The notes beneath the pieces were generated by a model, which was given only the letters and a program-made list of their open reading frames with translations, was not told the origin of the DNA and ran no database searches. From an uncultured Flavonifractor sp. (GTDB lineage Bacteria > Bacillota > Clostridia > Oscillospirales > Oscillospiraceae), in NCBI GenBank assembly GCA_910585415.1, contig CAJUDT010000058.1, positions 1 to 16,087 of the forward strand: a DNA stretch of 16,087 nucleotides, written 5' to 3'. The stretch's first letter is position 1, and every line of letters begins with the position of its first letter. Below are positions 7,926 to 15,461 of the stretch, in pieces. Position numbers and translations under genes: made by a program.

Positions 7926-8865
7926 GTGCGCCCCGTTCGCAGCGGTTGCCCCAGGCGTCGATGAGCTCGTCGCCCCGGTAGACGCAGATGATTTCGCATT
8001 GATTGGAGCACTTGCCGCATCCGGCCTCCCGGGTGCGGAAATCCATGTGTTCCACGGAGAAGTCAAACTTCTTGCGGGCGCTCCCACGGCGGGCCAGAAT
8101 CGCCGCGCCCAGGGCCCCCATCAGGTGGCCGTTGTCGTCCACAATGACCTTGCACCCAAGGGCCCGCTCGAAGGCGGCTACCACCCCCTGATTTTTGCTG
8201 ACGCCCCCCTGAAATACCACCGGGGAGAGAATTTTCTTCCCCTTCCCCACGTTGTTGAGATAATTGGCCGCAACCGCGTTGCACACCCCGGCGATGATGT
8301 CCTCTCTGGGGTGGCCCATCTGGATTTTATGGACCAAATCGGACTCGGCAAAGACGGTACACCGGGCGGCAATCTGGGTGGGGTGGGCGGAGCGCAGGGC
8401 GTAATCGCCGATTTCCTCCACCTCAATGCCCAGCCGCTTGGCCTGACTGGACAAAAAGGCCCCGGTGCCCGCCGCACAGAGGGTGTTCATGGCGTAATCC
8501 ACCGCTACGCCGTTCTCCACCAGGATAATCTTGGAGTCCTGCCCCCCGATTTCCAGGATGGTGCGCACATCGGGATAAAAGGTGGTGGTGCCCACCGCGT
8601 GGGCGGTGATTTCATTTTTCACCATGGTAGCCCCCAGCACCGCCCCCACCAGCCGCCGGGCGCTCCCGGTGGTGCCGGTGGCGACAATCTGGAAGCGCTC
8701 CTTGTCAAAGCGCTCCTCCAGCAGGCCCACCAGCCGCTTCACCGCGCCGATGGGGTCCCCCTGGGTCCAGATGTATTCGCTGCTGAGGATATTGTATTTC
8801 TTGTCAATGATAACCCCTTTGGTGGAGATGGACCCCACGTCAATGCCCAAATATGCGTGTTCCAA
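7912..8865 (-). CDS. 2-hydroxyacyl-CoA dehydratase activator-like ATPase (BadF/BcrA/HgdC family)
   Basis: The 317-aa protein is an ASKHA-fold ATPase that in the HgdC family uses ATP to inject one electron into a radical dehydratase through a [4Fe-4S] cluster shared by a homodimer. Seen here: the phosphate-1 loop YLGIDVGSISTKGVI (residues 5-19), ATGTTGSAR, EIGGQDSK (105-112) and the GGVSKNQGVV loop. Cys130 (NTLCAAGTG) and Cys169 (ARCTVFAESD) are 39 residues apart, exactly as the cluster ligands C127/C166 of Acidaminococcus HgdC. A C-terminal extension has an extra cysteine cluster, CGKCSNQC, suggesting another metal or Fe-S site. The start is TTG at 8863-8865, one base after the upstream stop, with GGGTG 8-10 nt before it. 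It is the last gene of a three-gene operon. Confidence 0.88.
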   Translation of the reverse strand: MEHAYLGIDVGSISTKGVIIDKKYNILSSEYIWTQGDPIGAVKRLVGLLEERFDKERFQIVATGTTGSARRLVGAVLGATMVKNEITAHAVGTTTFYPDVRTILEIGGQDSKIILVENGVAVDYAMNTLCAAGTGAFLSSQAKRLGIEVEEIGDYALRSAHPTQIAARCTVFAESDLVHKIQMGHPREDIIAGVCNAVAANYLNNVGKGKKILSPVVFQGGVSKNQGVVAAFERALGCKVIVDDNGHLMGALGAAILARRGSARKKFDFSVEHMDFRTREAGCGKCSNQCEIICVYRGDELIDAWGNRCERGARSFS

Positions 8866-8866
8866 C

Positions 8867-9943
8867 TCAAAGCACCCGCTTTCTCATTTCAATCATATCA
8901 TAAAAGGCCTCCAGCCGGGTCATAAGGCCCACGTCGCTGGTCTGGGCGTCATAGGTCAGGTAGAGCACCGGGATTTTACAGTCCCTGCTGATGCTCTGGA
9001 GCACCGGCATCACGTCGATTTCCGGCGTACAGCCCGCCGACTTGACGTGGATCAGCCCGTCAAAGCCCCGCTCGGCGCACTCTCTGGCCCACCAGATGTT
9101 GGCGGTGGCGGTGGGGCCCATCTCATAGGTACACAGGTCCTGTATCTTTACGTGCATGTTCTTCTGACCGCCGTGGTGGAGGAACTGGTTGGTCACGTTC
9201 ATCCACCGGTGGACCTCCACCCGCATGTCCGCTAACTTCTGTTCCAGCTCCAGGTTGGAAAAGGCGTCCATGGCGGTGTAGAACTCCCCGGCAATGCCCA
9301 CCCGCAGGGGGCGGCGGGGCTTGTCCAGGGGGATGGACCCCAGGGCCCGCTTGGCGGCGTGATAGCCCGCCTCCACCTCGCTCCGGTTCCGGGCGGTGTA
9401 CATGGCGGTGAGGAAGTCCTGATAGGCTCCCCGGCAGGCCCGGCCCGTGGGGTCGAAGCCGCAGTTCTGATAGTACTCGGCGGTGATTTCGTCCAGGTAT
9501 TCCACCATCTTCAGACCCTCCATGAACTCCGCCAGGAAGCGGGCGGGATTCACCTTGGGGTTGATGCGCCGGACGATGCGGATATACTCCTTTTTCCGGC
9601 TCATGTCGTACTCGGACAGGTTGATGAAATCGAAGTGATACCCCAAATCCCGCAAAATCTGCTCCAGCAGCTCCCCGTAATACCCCAGACGGCACAGGCC
9701 GTGGGTCATGAGCAGGGTGTCCGCCCCGGCCTCCAGGGACTCAATCATGCTGCCCAGAAGGGTCTTGAAGGGGGTGCACACAAAGTCCGGGCTGTACTTG
9801 GTGCCCAGGTCCATGGTGCGCTTGGTGAGGGCGGGGGGCATCACAAACCGGGCCCCCAGGGCCTGCTCCACAATGTACCGAAAGGCACAGTTGTACTCCG
9901 CGTACCGGGGAAAGGAAATGTTGCGTCCCGCAGCTACGTCCAT
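8867..9943 (-). CDS. COG3581-like 2-hydroxyacyl-CoA dehydratase component
   Basis: The 358-aa protein resembles the predicted CoA-substrate-specific enzyme subunits of the HgdB/COG3581 group that form the C-terminal part of large fused activase proteins. Conserved-looking cysteines occur in VCTPFKTLLG, MTHGLCRLGYYGE, DPTGRACRGAYQD, DLCTYEMGPT and SAGCTPEID, candidates for [4Fe-4S] ligands. GIAGEFYTAMDAFSN marks the second domain. The ATG (9941-9943) overlaps the upstream TAA by one base and has AAGGAGGG 9-10 nt before it, so translation is coupled. The likely partner is the downstream activase. Substrate unknown; the chemistry is inferred from the family only. Confidence 0.8.
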   Translation of the reverse strand: MDVAAGRNISFPRYAEYNCAFRYIVEQALGARFVMPPALTKRTMDLGTKYSPDFVCTPFKTLLGSMIESLEAGADTLLMTHGLCRLGYYGELLEQILRDLGYHFDFINLSEYDMSRKKEYIRIVRRINPKVNPARFLAEFMEGLKMVEYLDEITAEYYQNCGFDPTGRACRGAYQDFLTAMYTARNRSEVEAGYHAAKRALGSIPLDKPRRPLRVGIAGEFYTAMDAFSNLELEQKLADMRVEVHRWMNVTNQFLHHGGQKNMHVKIQDLCTYEMGPTATANIWWARECAERGFDGLIHVKSAGCTPEIDVMPVLQSISRDCKIPVLYLTYDAQTSDVGLMTRLEAFYDMIEMRKRVL

Positions 9944-10872
9944 TACAGCAGTCCCTCCTTAAAGCGGATGATGTCGATAAAACTCTCCAGACGGGTTTCC
10001 ACCCCGGCGGCGCCGCTCTGGCTGTCCAGCACCAGATTGAGTATGGGAATCCCCTTCACCCGGCGGAGAATCAGCTCGTTGACCATGGCGTCCGGGCCGC
10101 AGGGGAAGGCACTGAGCAAAATCATGCCGTCCACATCCGCCCGGTGCTGGACAATGCCGCCCAGAATCTCCCGGTTAATCTCCCACTTGCAGGTGGGGGA
10201 CAGGTCCCGGCTGCGCTTGAGGGCCCCCTCCCGGTCCACCAGGTCCGCCCGCAGGGGGAGAACGCCCGCGCCCCGGAGGTAATCGGTCACCGGCTTGCCC
10301 ATACAGGGGTCCTCCGCTACGTAGCTGTGGGCGGCGATCAGGATTTTCAGGCCCTCCTGCCGGAACAGGGCTTCCTGTGCCTGGACCTCCGCCTTGTGCT
10401 GGGCCAGCTCCGCCTTTTTGGCCCGCTGATAGGCCCGCTTGACCGCCTTGGGCGGACAGCCCACACTCCGGCCCAGGTCCAGAAAGGCCGCTTCCTCGCT
10501 GTGCTTGGACAGCTCGTCCACGTCGTAGGTGAGGAACTTTTGCCCAGAATCCCGGAACACAGTCTGGGTCAGGTCGGGCAGGGCCTCAAAACGGGTACAC
10601 ATATTCCGGTGATGGCCGAAGCTGCTGATACGGGGAATCAGAATGTAATCGCACTTCCGGACCAGGGCGGCCACATGGCCCAGGTAAATTTTCAGCGAGA
10701 GGCAGGCCTCGTCAATGGCCAAGGCGGTTCCCTGCTCCAGAATGCTCCGGTCTGTGAGAGGGCTGGTGACCACCGGAATCTCCAGCTCCCGGAAAAATGT
10801 CTGCCAGAGGGTGCGGTACCGATAGTACAGCATAGCCCGGGGCAGACCGATGGTTGGATGATGTTTGTCCAT
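9943..10872 (-). CDS. DUF2229 / COG3580 acyl-CoA dehydratase activase-related protein
   Basis: The 309-aa protein begins with the DUF2229 motif TIGLPRAMLYYRYRTLW and includes the family segment DEACLSLKIYLGHV (about residues 54-67). Cysteines in IDEAC, HHRNMCTRFE, EDPCMGKP, SPTCKWE and AFPCGPD are probably cluster ligands. DUF2229 is usually a domain of a ~1,400-aa protein that also holds two BcrA-type ATPase domains and a COG3581 domain; here it is a separate first gene of an operon. The ATG at 10870-10872 has GGAG 8 nt upstream, inside TGGAGATACC. Longer in-frame extensions to 11190 run through the promoter and are rejected. Confidence 0.82.
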   Translation of the reverse strand: MDKHHPTIGLPRAMLYYRYRTLWQTFFRELEIPVVTSPLTDRSILEQGTALAIDEACLSLKIYLGHVAALVRKCDYILIPRISSFGHHRNMCTRFEALPDLTQTVFRDSGQKFLTYDVDELSKHSEEAAFLDLGRSVGCPPKAVKRAYQRAKKAELAQHKAEVQAQEALFRQEGLKILIAAHSYVAEDPCMGKPVTDYLRGAGVLPLRADLVDREGALKRSRDLSPTCKWEINREILGGIVQHRADVDGMILLSAFPCGPDAMVNELILRRVKGIPILNLVLDSQSGAAGVETRLESFIDIIRFKEGLL

Positions 10873-10905
10873 GGCGGTATCTCCACTGTCAGTAAAATTG
10901 GATTG

Positions 10906-10925
10906 GCGGCCGGAGGCCCGGCCGC
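10906..10925. repeat. GC hairpin in the leader of the dehydratase operon
   Basis: GCGGCCGG (10906-10913) and CCGGCCGC (10918-10925) form a perfect 8-bp stem with a 4-nt loop, about 34 nt before the DUF2229 start codon on the minus strand. No U run follows, so it is a leader structure rather than a terminator. Confidence 0.5.
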
Positions 10926-10956
10926 TGGAGTGGGTCAGAGTGTTGACGCCTTGGGA

Positions 10957-10965
10957 ATTATAGCA
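10957..10965 (-). promoter_or_regulatory. Extended -10 promoter of the dehydratase/activase operon
   Basis: On the minus strand TGC-TATAAT (10965-10957) is a consensus extended -10. No good -35 hexamer is visible 16-18 bp upstream. Transcription would start near 10950, about 78 nt before the DUF2229 ATG. Confidence 0.6.
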
Positions 10966-11090
10966 CAGGGCGGAGGGAAATACTAGAACAAAGATGTACG
11001 AATGCGGGCCCCCGCAGAGGCGTTCCCTTGTGCTGGAACGGGGCGCACTGGAGGGCGGAAAAATTTTTGGGGGAATTTTCGATTTTTTCC

Positions 11091-11118
11091 TTGACATTTG
11101 CAGTTCTTTTGCTATAAT
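11091..11118 (+). promoter_or_regulatory. Promoter of tRNA-Gln
   Basis: TTGACA (11091-11096) and TATAAT (11113-11118) are both perfect consensus hexamers, spaced 16 bp. The start near 11125 leaves about 40 nt of 5' leader to be processed off the tRNA. Confidence 0.8.
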
Positions 11119-11166
11119 GATTCTTGCGCTTGCGTGTGGTCCGCCGCACCAGCAGGCCAGCCAAAT

Positions 11167-11240
11167 AGCGGGATTGTGTAAGGGTAGCACAGCAGACTCT
11201 GACTCTGTATGTGAGGGTTCGAATCCTTCTCCCGCTGCCA
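11167..11240 (+). tRNA. tRNA-Gln (anticodon CTG)
   Basis: The cloverleaf is complete: acceptor AGCGGGA (11167-11173) with TCCCGCT (11230-11236); D stem GTGT/GCAC; anticodon stem GCAGA/TCTGT with loop CTCTGAC (anticodon CTG at 11199-11201, reads CAG); T stem GAGGG/CCTTC with TTCGAAT loop; discriminator G and an encoded CCA (11238-11240). A strong terminator begins 3 nt later, so it is a single-tRNA transcription unit. Confidence 0.95.
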
Positions 11241-11242
11241 GG

Positions 11243-11290
11243 AAACCAGGTCAGGAGCTTTTTAGAAGGCTCCTGACCTGGTTTTGCGTT
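11243..11290 (+). terminator. Terminator of tRNA-Gln
   Basis: A perfect 16-bp inverted repeat (11243-11258 with 11269-11284) with a 10-nt loop ends in a GGTTTTG run immediately after the tRNA CCA. Confidence 0.85.
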
Positions 11291-11304
11291 CCGGCATATT
11301 CTGC

Positions 11305-11334
11305 TTGACAAGTCCGCCGGAAAAACGATAATAT
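11305..11334 (+). promoter_or_regulatory. Promoter of the nitroreductase gene
   Basis: TTGACA (11305-11310) and TAATAT (11329-11334) are spaced by 18 bp. The ~60-nt leader has a weak 6-bp pairing (AGGCCA 11343-11348 with TGGCCT 11371-11376). Confidence 0.65.
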
Positions 11335-11400
11335 TAACGCATAGGCCAACGAGAGAGGCAAATTCCGCACTGGCCTCGAAGCCAACAAGTAAGGACAGAA

Positions 11401-11991
11401 ATGAGGAAGATTATGGACGTAAAAGAGGCCGTCTTATCCCGCCGGAGCATCCGGGCTTACGAGGACCGGCCAATCCGCCGGGAGGACCTGGAGGACATCT
11501 TGGAGGCTGGCATGTACGCGCCGTCGGCGGTGAATTTCCAGCCCTGGTATTTTGTCGCCATACAGAACCCCGAAGATATGAAGCGGCTGCTCCAGATTAT
11601 GGGGCAGGTATCCCAAAAAATCCGGCCCGCTCTGGAGGAACGGTTCTCCAAGCACCCGGAGATTGTGGAGGAAACCAGCCAGTTCATCCGGCAGATGGGG
11701 GGAGCGCCTGTGTGTATTTTGGCGTTCCAGTACAAGCAGGATTACCCAAAATCAGAATCGACCATCGCCCAGAGCATCGGCGCGGCCATTGAAAACATGC
11801 TGCTGACGGCGGCGGGAAAGGGAATTGGAAGCTGCTGGCTGACCGCCCCCGTGGAGACCGGCATGGGGCAGGAGCTCCGGGATACCTTCGCGCCGGAGGC
11901 GGGCAAGATGGCGGCTTTGCTGACGTTCGGTTATCCCGCCAGGATTCCCAAAGCCCCCGCTCGAAAAGAGGGGCGCTATATCATCCTCTAA
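11401..11991 (+). CDS. Nitroreductase family FMN-dependent oxidoreductase
   Basis: The 196-aa protein has the nitroreductase fold: an FMN-phosphate binding start SRRSIRAYEDRPI (about 13-25), APSAVNFQPWYFVAI (about 40-54) and the late motif GAAIENMLLTAAGKGIGSCWL (about 127-147), which contacts FMN and the dimer partner. Members reduce nitroaromatics, quinones, flavins or other electron acceptors with NAD(P)H; the physiological substrate cannot be told. AAGGA (11391-11395) lies 5 nt before the ATG at 11401, favouring it over the ATG at 11413. No clear terminator follows; the next gene has its own promoter. Confidence 0.88.
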   Translation: MRKIMDVKEAVLSRRSIRAYEDRPIRREDLEDILEAGMYAPSAVNFQPWYFVAIQNPEDMKRLLQIMGQVSQKIRPALEERFSKHPEIVEETSQFIRQMGGAPVCILAFQYKQDYPKSESTIAQSIGAAIENMLLTAAGKGIGSCWLTAPVETGMGQELRDTFAPEAGKMAALLTFGYPARIPKAPARKEGRYIIL

Positions 11992-12040
11992 AATAAAATG
12001 AGTCGAAAACCATCGAAAAGAGGGCCGAAAGCATGTGGTA

Positions 12041-12069
12041 TTGAAATCCAACAGCCCCTATGGTATACT
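12041..12069 (+). promoter_or_regulatory. Promoter of the metallophosphatase gene
   Basis: TTGAAA (12041-12046) and TATACT (12064-12069) are spaced by 17 bp, giving a start near 12076. Confidence 0.75.
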
Positions 12070-12119
12070 GTGCGTACGCGGCGGGAAACACGCAGGCGAA
12101 CCAGTGGGGGGATTCCAAT

Positions 12120-12812
12120 ATGATTTACGTCATGTCCGACATTCATGGCTGTCTGGAGCAATACCGCAGTATGCTGGAGGTCATCGAACTGTCCCCGGAG
12201 GACACGCTCTATGTACTGGGGGACGTCATTGACCGGGGACCGGACGGCGTCGGGATTTTGCAGGATATGATGGGCCGGGCCAATGTCATTCCCATTCTGG
12301 GAAACCACGAATTTACCGCCGCCATATGCCTCCCCTGGCTTTTGGAGTCGGTGACGGACCGGAGCCTGGAGGCCCTGGAGGAAACGCAGATTGCCGCCCT
12401 CAGCGAGTGGATTGCCAACGGGGGCGGGGTTACCCTCCGGGCGCTGCAGGCACTGAGCCAGGAGGAGCGGGAGGATATTTTGGAGTACCTGCGGGAAATG
12501 GAGCTCTACGTACAGGTGACCGCCGGAGGCAGGACGTTTGTGCTGACCCACTCCGGGTTAGACCATTTTTCCACGGAGAAGGAGCTGAAGGACTACGGGC
12601 TGGAGGACTTTTTGTTCTGCCGCCCCCATTTGGACTCGGCCTACTACCCGGACAAGCTCCTGATTTTTGGGCACACCCCCACCCGGACTCTGAGCGGAGA
12701 AAACCGCATTCTCCGGCGGGAAACCTGGCTGGACATTGACTGCGGCTGTGTGTTCAAGGGGGGACGGCTGGGGTGTCTGTGCCTGGATACCCTGGAGGAA
12801 TTTTACGTGTAG
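12120..12812 (+). CDS. PPP-family metallophosphatase (ApaH/serine-threonine phosphatase-like)
   Basis: The 230-aa protein has all dimetal motifs of the PPP phosphoesterase family: SDIHG (Asp7, His9), GDVIDRG (Asp35, Asp38, Arg39), GNHE (Asn62, His63), a later LTHSG and FGHTP. Family members hydrolyse protein phosphoserine/threonine or dinucleoside polyphosphates such as Ap4A; the sequence does not decide between them. A G-run lies 9 nt before the ATG at 12120. A form starting at 12060 would begin upstream of the predicted -10 and is excluded. It is a single gene, convergent with the AI-2E permease gene. Confidence 0.88.
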   Translation: MIYVMSDIHGCLEQYRSMLEVIELSPEDTLYVLGDVIDRGPDGVGILQDMMGRANVIPILGNHEFTAAICLPWLLESVTDRSLEALEETQIAALSEWIANGGGVTLRALQALSQEEREDILEYLREMELYVQVTAGGRTFVLTHSGLDHFSTEKELKDYGLEDFLFCRPHLDSAYYPDKLLIFGHTPTRTLSGENRILRRETWLDIDCGCVFKGGRLGCLCLDTLEEFYV

Positions 12813-12859
12813 CCTGTAGGAAGTGTCGATATACCCTACAAAAGCAGATTGCAGTATAA

Positions 12860-12899
12860 CAGGGACGGGCAAGCCTTAACGGTCTGCCCGTCCCTGTTT
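12860..12899. terminator. Terminator between convergent phosphatase and permease genes
   Basis: CAGGGACGGGCA (12860-12871) pairs over 12 bp with 12885-12896 and is followed by TTTC on the plus strand and by a TTAT tract on the minus strand. It can serve both genes. Confidence 0.7.
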
Positions 12900-12942
12900 C
12901 AGGTGAGTCAGAAGGTACTCCAGAGAGGAATGATGGGACCCC

Positions 12943-14049
12943 TCAGCGGGTCAGGCGCTTGCGCATATCCCGTTTCAGCAGGGTATACACCACCGAGGCA
13001 ATGGGGACACTGAACAGCACGCCCGCCAGCCCCATCAGGCCGCCGCCCACCGTGACCGCCGCCAGCACCCAGATACCCGGCAGGCCCAGCGAGGACCCCA
13101 CGACCTTTGGATAAATGACGTTCCCCTCAATCTGCTGGAGAATCACCAAAAACACCAAAAAGGTCAGCGCCTTCAAGGGGGAGACCATCACCAGCAGCAT
13201 CGCCGACAGGAGAGCCCCCAGATAGGCCCCCGCCACGGGAATCAACGCGGAGAAGCCCACCACCACGCCAATCAGCGGGGCATAATCCGCCTGGATGAAG
13301 AGCATCCCAATGGCGCACAGGCCCCCCAGAATACAGGCCTCAATGAGCTGTCCGGTGACAAAGCGGGAGAAGGTGGACCCGGTGAGGCGCACCACCTCCA
13401 GCAGGGGCACGGCGATGGTTTCCGGCACATAGGCCCGGAGCATCCGGCGGCACTGGGCCAGCAGGCGCTCCTTGCCGGAGAGCATATACACCGAAAACAC
13501 CAGCGCCAGCACGATGGTCACCACCATGGATACCAGACCGCTGGTGAGCTCCAGCAGGTGGGGCCCCAGACCGGACAGGACGTTCAATGCCTGGTCCAGG
13601 AGATTTTTGAGCATGTTGTTGAGCTGGCTCAAATCCAGTTCCTCCAGCTTCAGGGTGTCCGCCAGGCGGTTGAGGCCCCCCTGAAGGTTGGTCATATAGC
13701 CGTTCAGACTGCCCATAAAAATCTGAATGCTCTCCACCAGCTTGGGCACCACAAAGGAGAACACCCCCACAATAACCAGCACTAACACCAGATAAGAGGT
13801 GACCACCGCCAGAGGCCGCACCAGTCCCCGTGCGGACGTAGTGGACAGGCCGCGGTCATACAGCCGGTGGAAGAAATGGCAGGGCCGGTCCAGCACAAAG
13901 GCGATTGCGAAGCCCAGAAAGAGGGGCTGCAAGAGGTCCAGCAGCCGTGCCGCGCCGCCGCCCAGGGCCTCCAGCCGCACCAGAGCCATAATGAGCAGGA
14001 CCGTATAGGTAATCAGGAGCAGGATACTCCGAAATAACTTTTTATCCAT
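12943..14049 (-). CDS. AI-2E family transporter (UPF0118 permease)
   Basis: The 368-aa integral membrane protein has about eight hydrophobic helices. N-terminal helices lie at about 6-26, 33-52 and 73-97. A long amphipathic periplasmic-type stretch (about 100-165, with NGYMTNLQGGLNRLADTLKLEEL) follows, and then the C-terminal helices. The C-terminal signature with NVIYPKVVGSSLGLPGIWVLAAV is diagnostic. The family name comes from the E. coli TqsA protein; members also include Na+/H+ antiporters, so the substrate is open. AAGGGAG lies 5 nt before the ATG at 14047-14049; the longer frame to 14121 reaches into the -35 and is rejected. Confidence 0.9.
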   Translation of the reverse strand: MDKKLFRSILLLITYTVLLIMALVRLEALGGGAARLLDLLQPLFLGFAIAFVLDRPCHFFHRLYDRGLSTTSARGLVRPLAVVTSYLVLVLVIVGVFSFVVPKLVESIQIFMGSLNGYMTNLQGGLNRLADTLKLEELDLSQLNNMLKNLLDQALNVLSGLGPHLLELTSGLVSMVVTIVLALVFSVYMLSGKERLLAQCRRMLRAYVPETIAVPLLEVVRLTGSTFSRFVTGQLIEACILGGLCAIGMLFIQADYAPLIGVVVGFSALIPVAGAYLGALLSAMLLVMVSPLKALTFLVFLVILQQIEGNVIYPKVVGSSLGLPGIWVLAAVTVGGGLMGLAGVLFSVPIASVVYTLLKRDMRKRLTR

Positions 14050-14091
14050 AGGTACTCCCTTCTGATTCCGAGTCCGCCGGGATGTAAGGAA

Positions 14092-14121
14092 ACTATACCA
14101 TTCATGGGCCACGGCGGTCAA
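14092..14121 (-). promoter_or_regulatory. Promoter of the AI-2E family gene
   Basis: On the minus strand TTGACC (14121-14116) and TATAGT (14097-14092) are spaced by 18 bp; predicted start near 14085. Confidence 0.7.
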
Positions 14122-14211
14122 TGGAATCCTGTCGTTTTAAGGAAAGATTAAGAAATGCAGGCGTTTCCCCCGTCAACAGCGGAGGGAAGCGGAGAAATTT
14201 GGGGGAATGGA

Positions 14212-14241
14212 TTGCAATTCTGCACACCGGTGTGCTATACT
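14212..14241 (+). promoter_or_regulatory. Promoter of the metallopeptidase gene with an embedded palindrome
   Basis: TTGCAA (14212-14217) and TATACT (14236-14241) are spaced by 18 bp. The perfect 14-bp palindrome GCACACCGGTGTGC (14222-14235) fills the spacer up to the -10, an operator position. Confidence 0.7.
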
Positions 14242-14282
14242 TTGACGCATGACCGGCATGGGGGCCGGAAGGAGGCGCGGCG

Positions 14283-14660
14283 ATGTTGAGCTTTGAAGCG
14301 GCAGGGGACATCCTGGACCGGCTGGCGGAGCGGTTTCCGCCGGAATTTTACCGGGACCTGAACGGCGGAATCTGCTTTCTGCCGGAGCGCGTGGAGGACC
14401 CCCAGGCCCCGGCGGGGGAGCTCTATATTTTGGGGGAATACCGCTATGACGCCATGGGGCGGTATATCAACCTGTATTACGGCTCCTTCGCGGCGCTGGC
14501 CAAGGACGAGCGCTGGAGCGATGAGAAGTGGGAGACCGAGCTCTATGAAACCCTCGCCCACGAGTTCACCCACCACATTGAGAGCCTGGCCGGCGAGCGG
14601 GGCTTGGAGCGCAAGGATGAGGAATTTATGGAGGACTTTTGGGAGCGCCACGGCAGATAA
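14283..14660 (+). CDS. Small zincin-like metallopeptidase family protein
   Basis: The 125-aa protein carries LAHEFTHHIESLAG at about residues 90-103, an HExxH zinc-binding and catalytic motif with a second histidine, as in the short bacterial 'metallopeptidase family' (zincin-like) proteins. The later acidic helix (ERKDEEFMEDFWERHG) may supply the third ligand. There is no signal peptide, so it is probably cytoplasmic. AAGGAGG (14269-14275) is 7 nt before the ATG. The substrate is unknown. It is monocistronic, convergent with the repressor gene, and its promoter holds a palindrome that may be a regulator site. Confidence 0.82.
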   Translation: MLSFEAAGDILDRLAERFPPEFYRDLNGGICFLPERVEDPQAPAGELYILGEYRYDAMGRYINLYYGSFAALAKDERWSDEKWETELYETLAHEFTHHIESLAGERGLERKDEEFMEDFWERHGR

Positions 14661-14670
14661 GCAGTAAGAA

Positions 14671-14708
14671 CAGGCCCCTGCTTTACCAAGCGGTGAAGCA
14701 GGGGCCTG
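14671..14708. terminator. Bidirectional terminator between metallopeptidase and repressor genes
   Basis: CAGGCCCCTGCTT (14671-14683) pairs over 13 bp with 14696-14708, and the stem can extend through ACC/GGT to an AAGC tetraloop. The U runs are poor on both strands (GTTCTTACTGCTT on the minus side). Confidence 0.6.
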
Positions 14709-14733
14709 CCGCATTGTGCATTCTGAAACAGGG

Positions 14734-15381
14734 TTACAGGTTTCGGACCAGCTTGACGGCCACGCCCACGATGCGGGCCAAACCGTTGTCAAAATCGCTC
14801 ATAGGGATGATTCTGGGTTCATAGGCGGGATTTTCCGGCTGGAGGATGACCATACCCTTTTGGGCGCGGAAGCGCTTGAGGGTGGCGTCCTCGCCGTTGA
14901 GCAGGCAGGCCACGATTTGTCCGTTTTCCGCAGTGCTCTGCTGGCGCAAAAGGACCAAATCGCCATTATGAATACCGGCGTTAATCATGCTGTCCCCAAT
15001 GACCCGCAGGTAAAAGTGTTCATCCGGGTTGGGAACATCGGCGGCAGCATAGCCCTCGATGGACTCGGAGGCCAAAATGGGTTCTCCGGCGCGAATGACG
15101 CCCAGTATGGGAATTGCAAACTCGGGCCTCACGGGAATCATTCCCGCCGGGGGCTCTATGCGGACACGGGGGACATCGTATCCCTGGAGCCACAGGGGGT
15201 CCACATTCAGCTTCAGCGCCATCGCGGACAAGGCGCTGGCCTTGGGCTCCCGCTGGCCCAGCACATAGCGGTTTAAGGATTGGGGGGTGACCCCCACCAG
15301 CTCCCCCAGCTGTTCATATGTATAATTCCGTTCCTGCATCAGGCGGCGCAGCCGCTGGCCTAAAGTGCTTTGGAGCTTCAT
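14734..15381 (-). CDS. XRE-HTH / peptidase S24 repressor (CI/LexA-like)
   Basis: The 215-aa protein has an N-terminal XRE helix-turn-helix (about residues 8-62, with LGELVGVTPQSLNRYVLGQREP as the HTH) and a C-terminal S24 self-cleaving domain. The cleavage site is VIRAGEP (Ala98-Gly99), the nucleophile Ser131 lies in RVIGDSMINAGI, and the general base is Lys169 in ATLKRF; the Ser-Lys spacing of 38 is close to LexA (S119/K156). Such proteins are inactivated by RecA-stimulated autocleavage after DNA damage. The HTH is of CI type, not the winged helix of LexA. AAGGAGG lies 7 nt before the ATG at 15379-15381. It has a divergent promoter upstream, the usual layout for a phage-like or stress repressor and its target. 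Confidence 0.9.
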   Translation of the reverse strand: MKLQSTLGQRLRRLMQERNYTYEQLGELVGVTPQSLNRYVLGQREPKASALSAMALKLNVDPLWLQGYDVPRVRIEPPAGMIPVRPEFAIPILGVIRAGEPILASESIEGYAAADVPNPDEHFYLRVIGDSMINAGIHNGDLVLLRQQSTAENGQIVACLLNGEDATLKRFRAQKGMVILQPENPAYEPRIIPMSDFDNGLARIVGVAVKLVRNL

Positions 15382-15412
15382 GGCGGTTCCTCCTTGTCCT
15401 TTTTTCGGGACT

Positions 15413-15441
15413 ATCCTATCACAGTTTATCACCAAATGCAA
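15413..15441 (-). promoter_or_regulatory. Promoter of the S24 repressor gene
   Basis: On the minus strand TTGCAT (15441-15436) and TAGGAT (15418-15413) are spaced by 17 bp. The spacer contains CACCAAA (15430-15436 on the plus strand), whose inverse recurs in the divergent promoter. Confidence 0.65.
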
Positions 15442-15461
15442 CATATTTTTTTGGAAACGTA

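Noticed and set aside
7897..8925. Plus-strand 342-codon open frame over the activase gene
   Set aside because: The opposite strand encodes an HgdC-type ATPase with all motifs; this frame is its shadow.
9359..10986. Plus-strand frames opposite the COG3581 and DUF2229 genes
   Set aside because: They are shadows of coding sequence on the minus strand, without SD or recognisable domains.
11341..11400. Riboswitch or T-box before the nitroreductase gene
   Set aside because: The leader is only about 60 nt with a weak 6-bp pairing and no terminator or conserved core motif.
14734..15381. Annotation of the S24 protein as LexA
   Set aside because: The DNA-binding part is an XRE helix-turn-helix, not the LexA winged helix, so CI-like repressor is the safer call.
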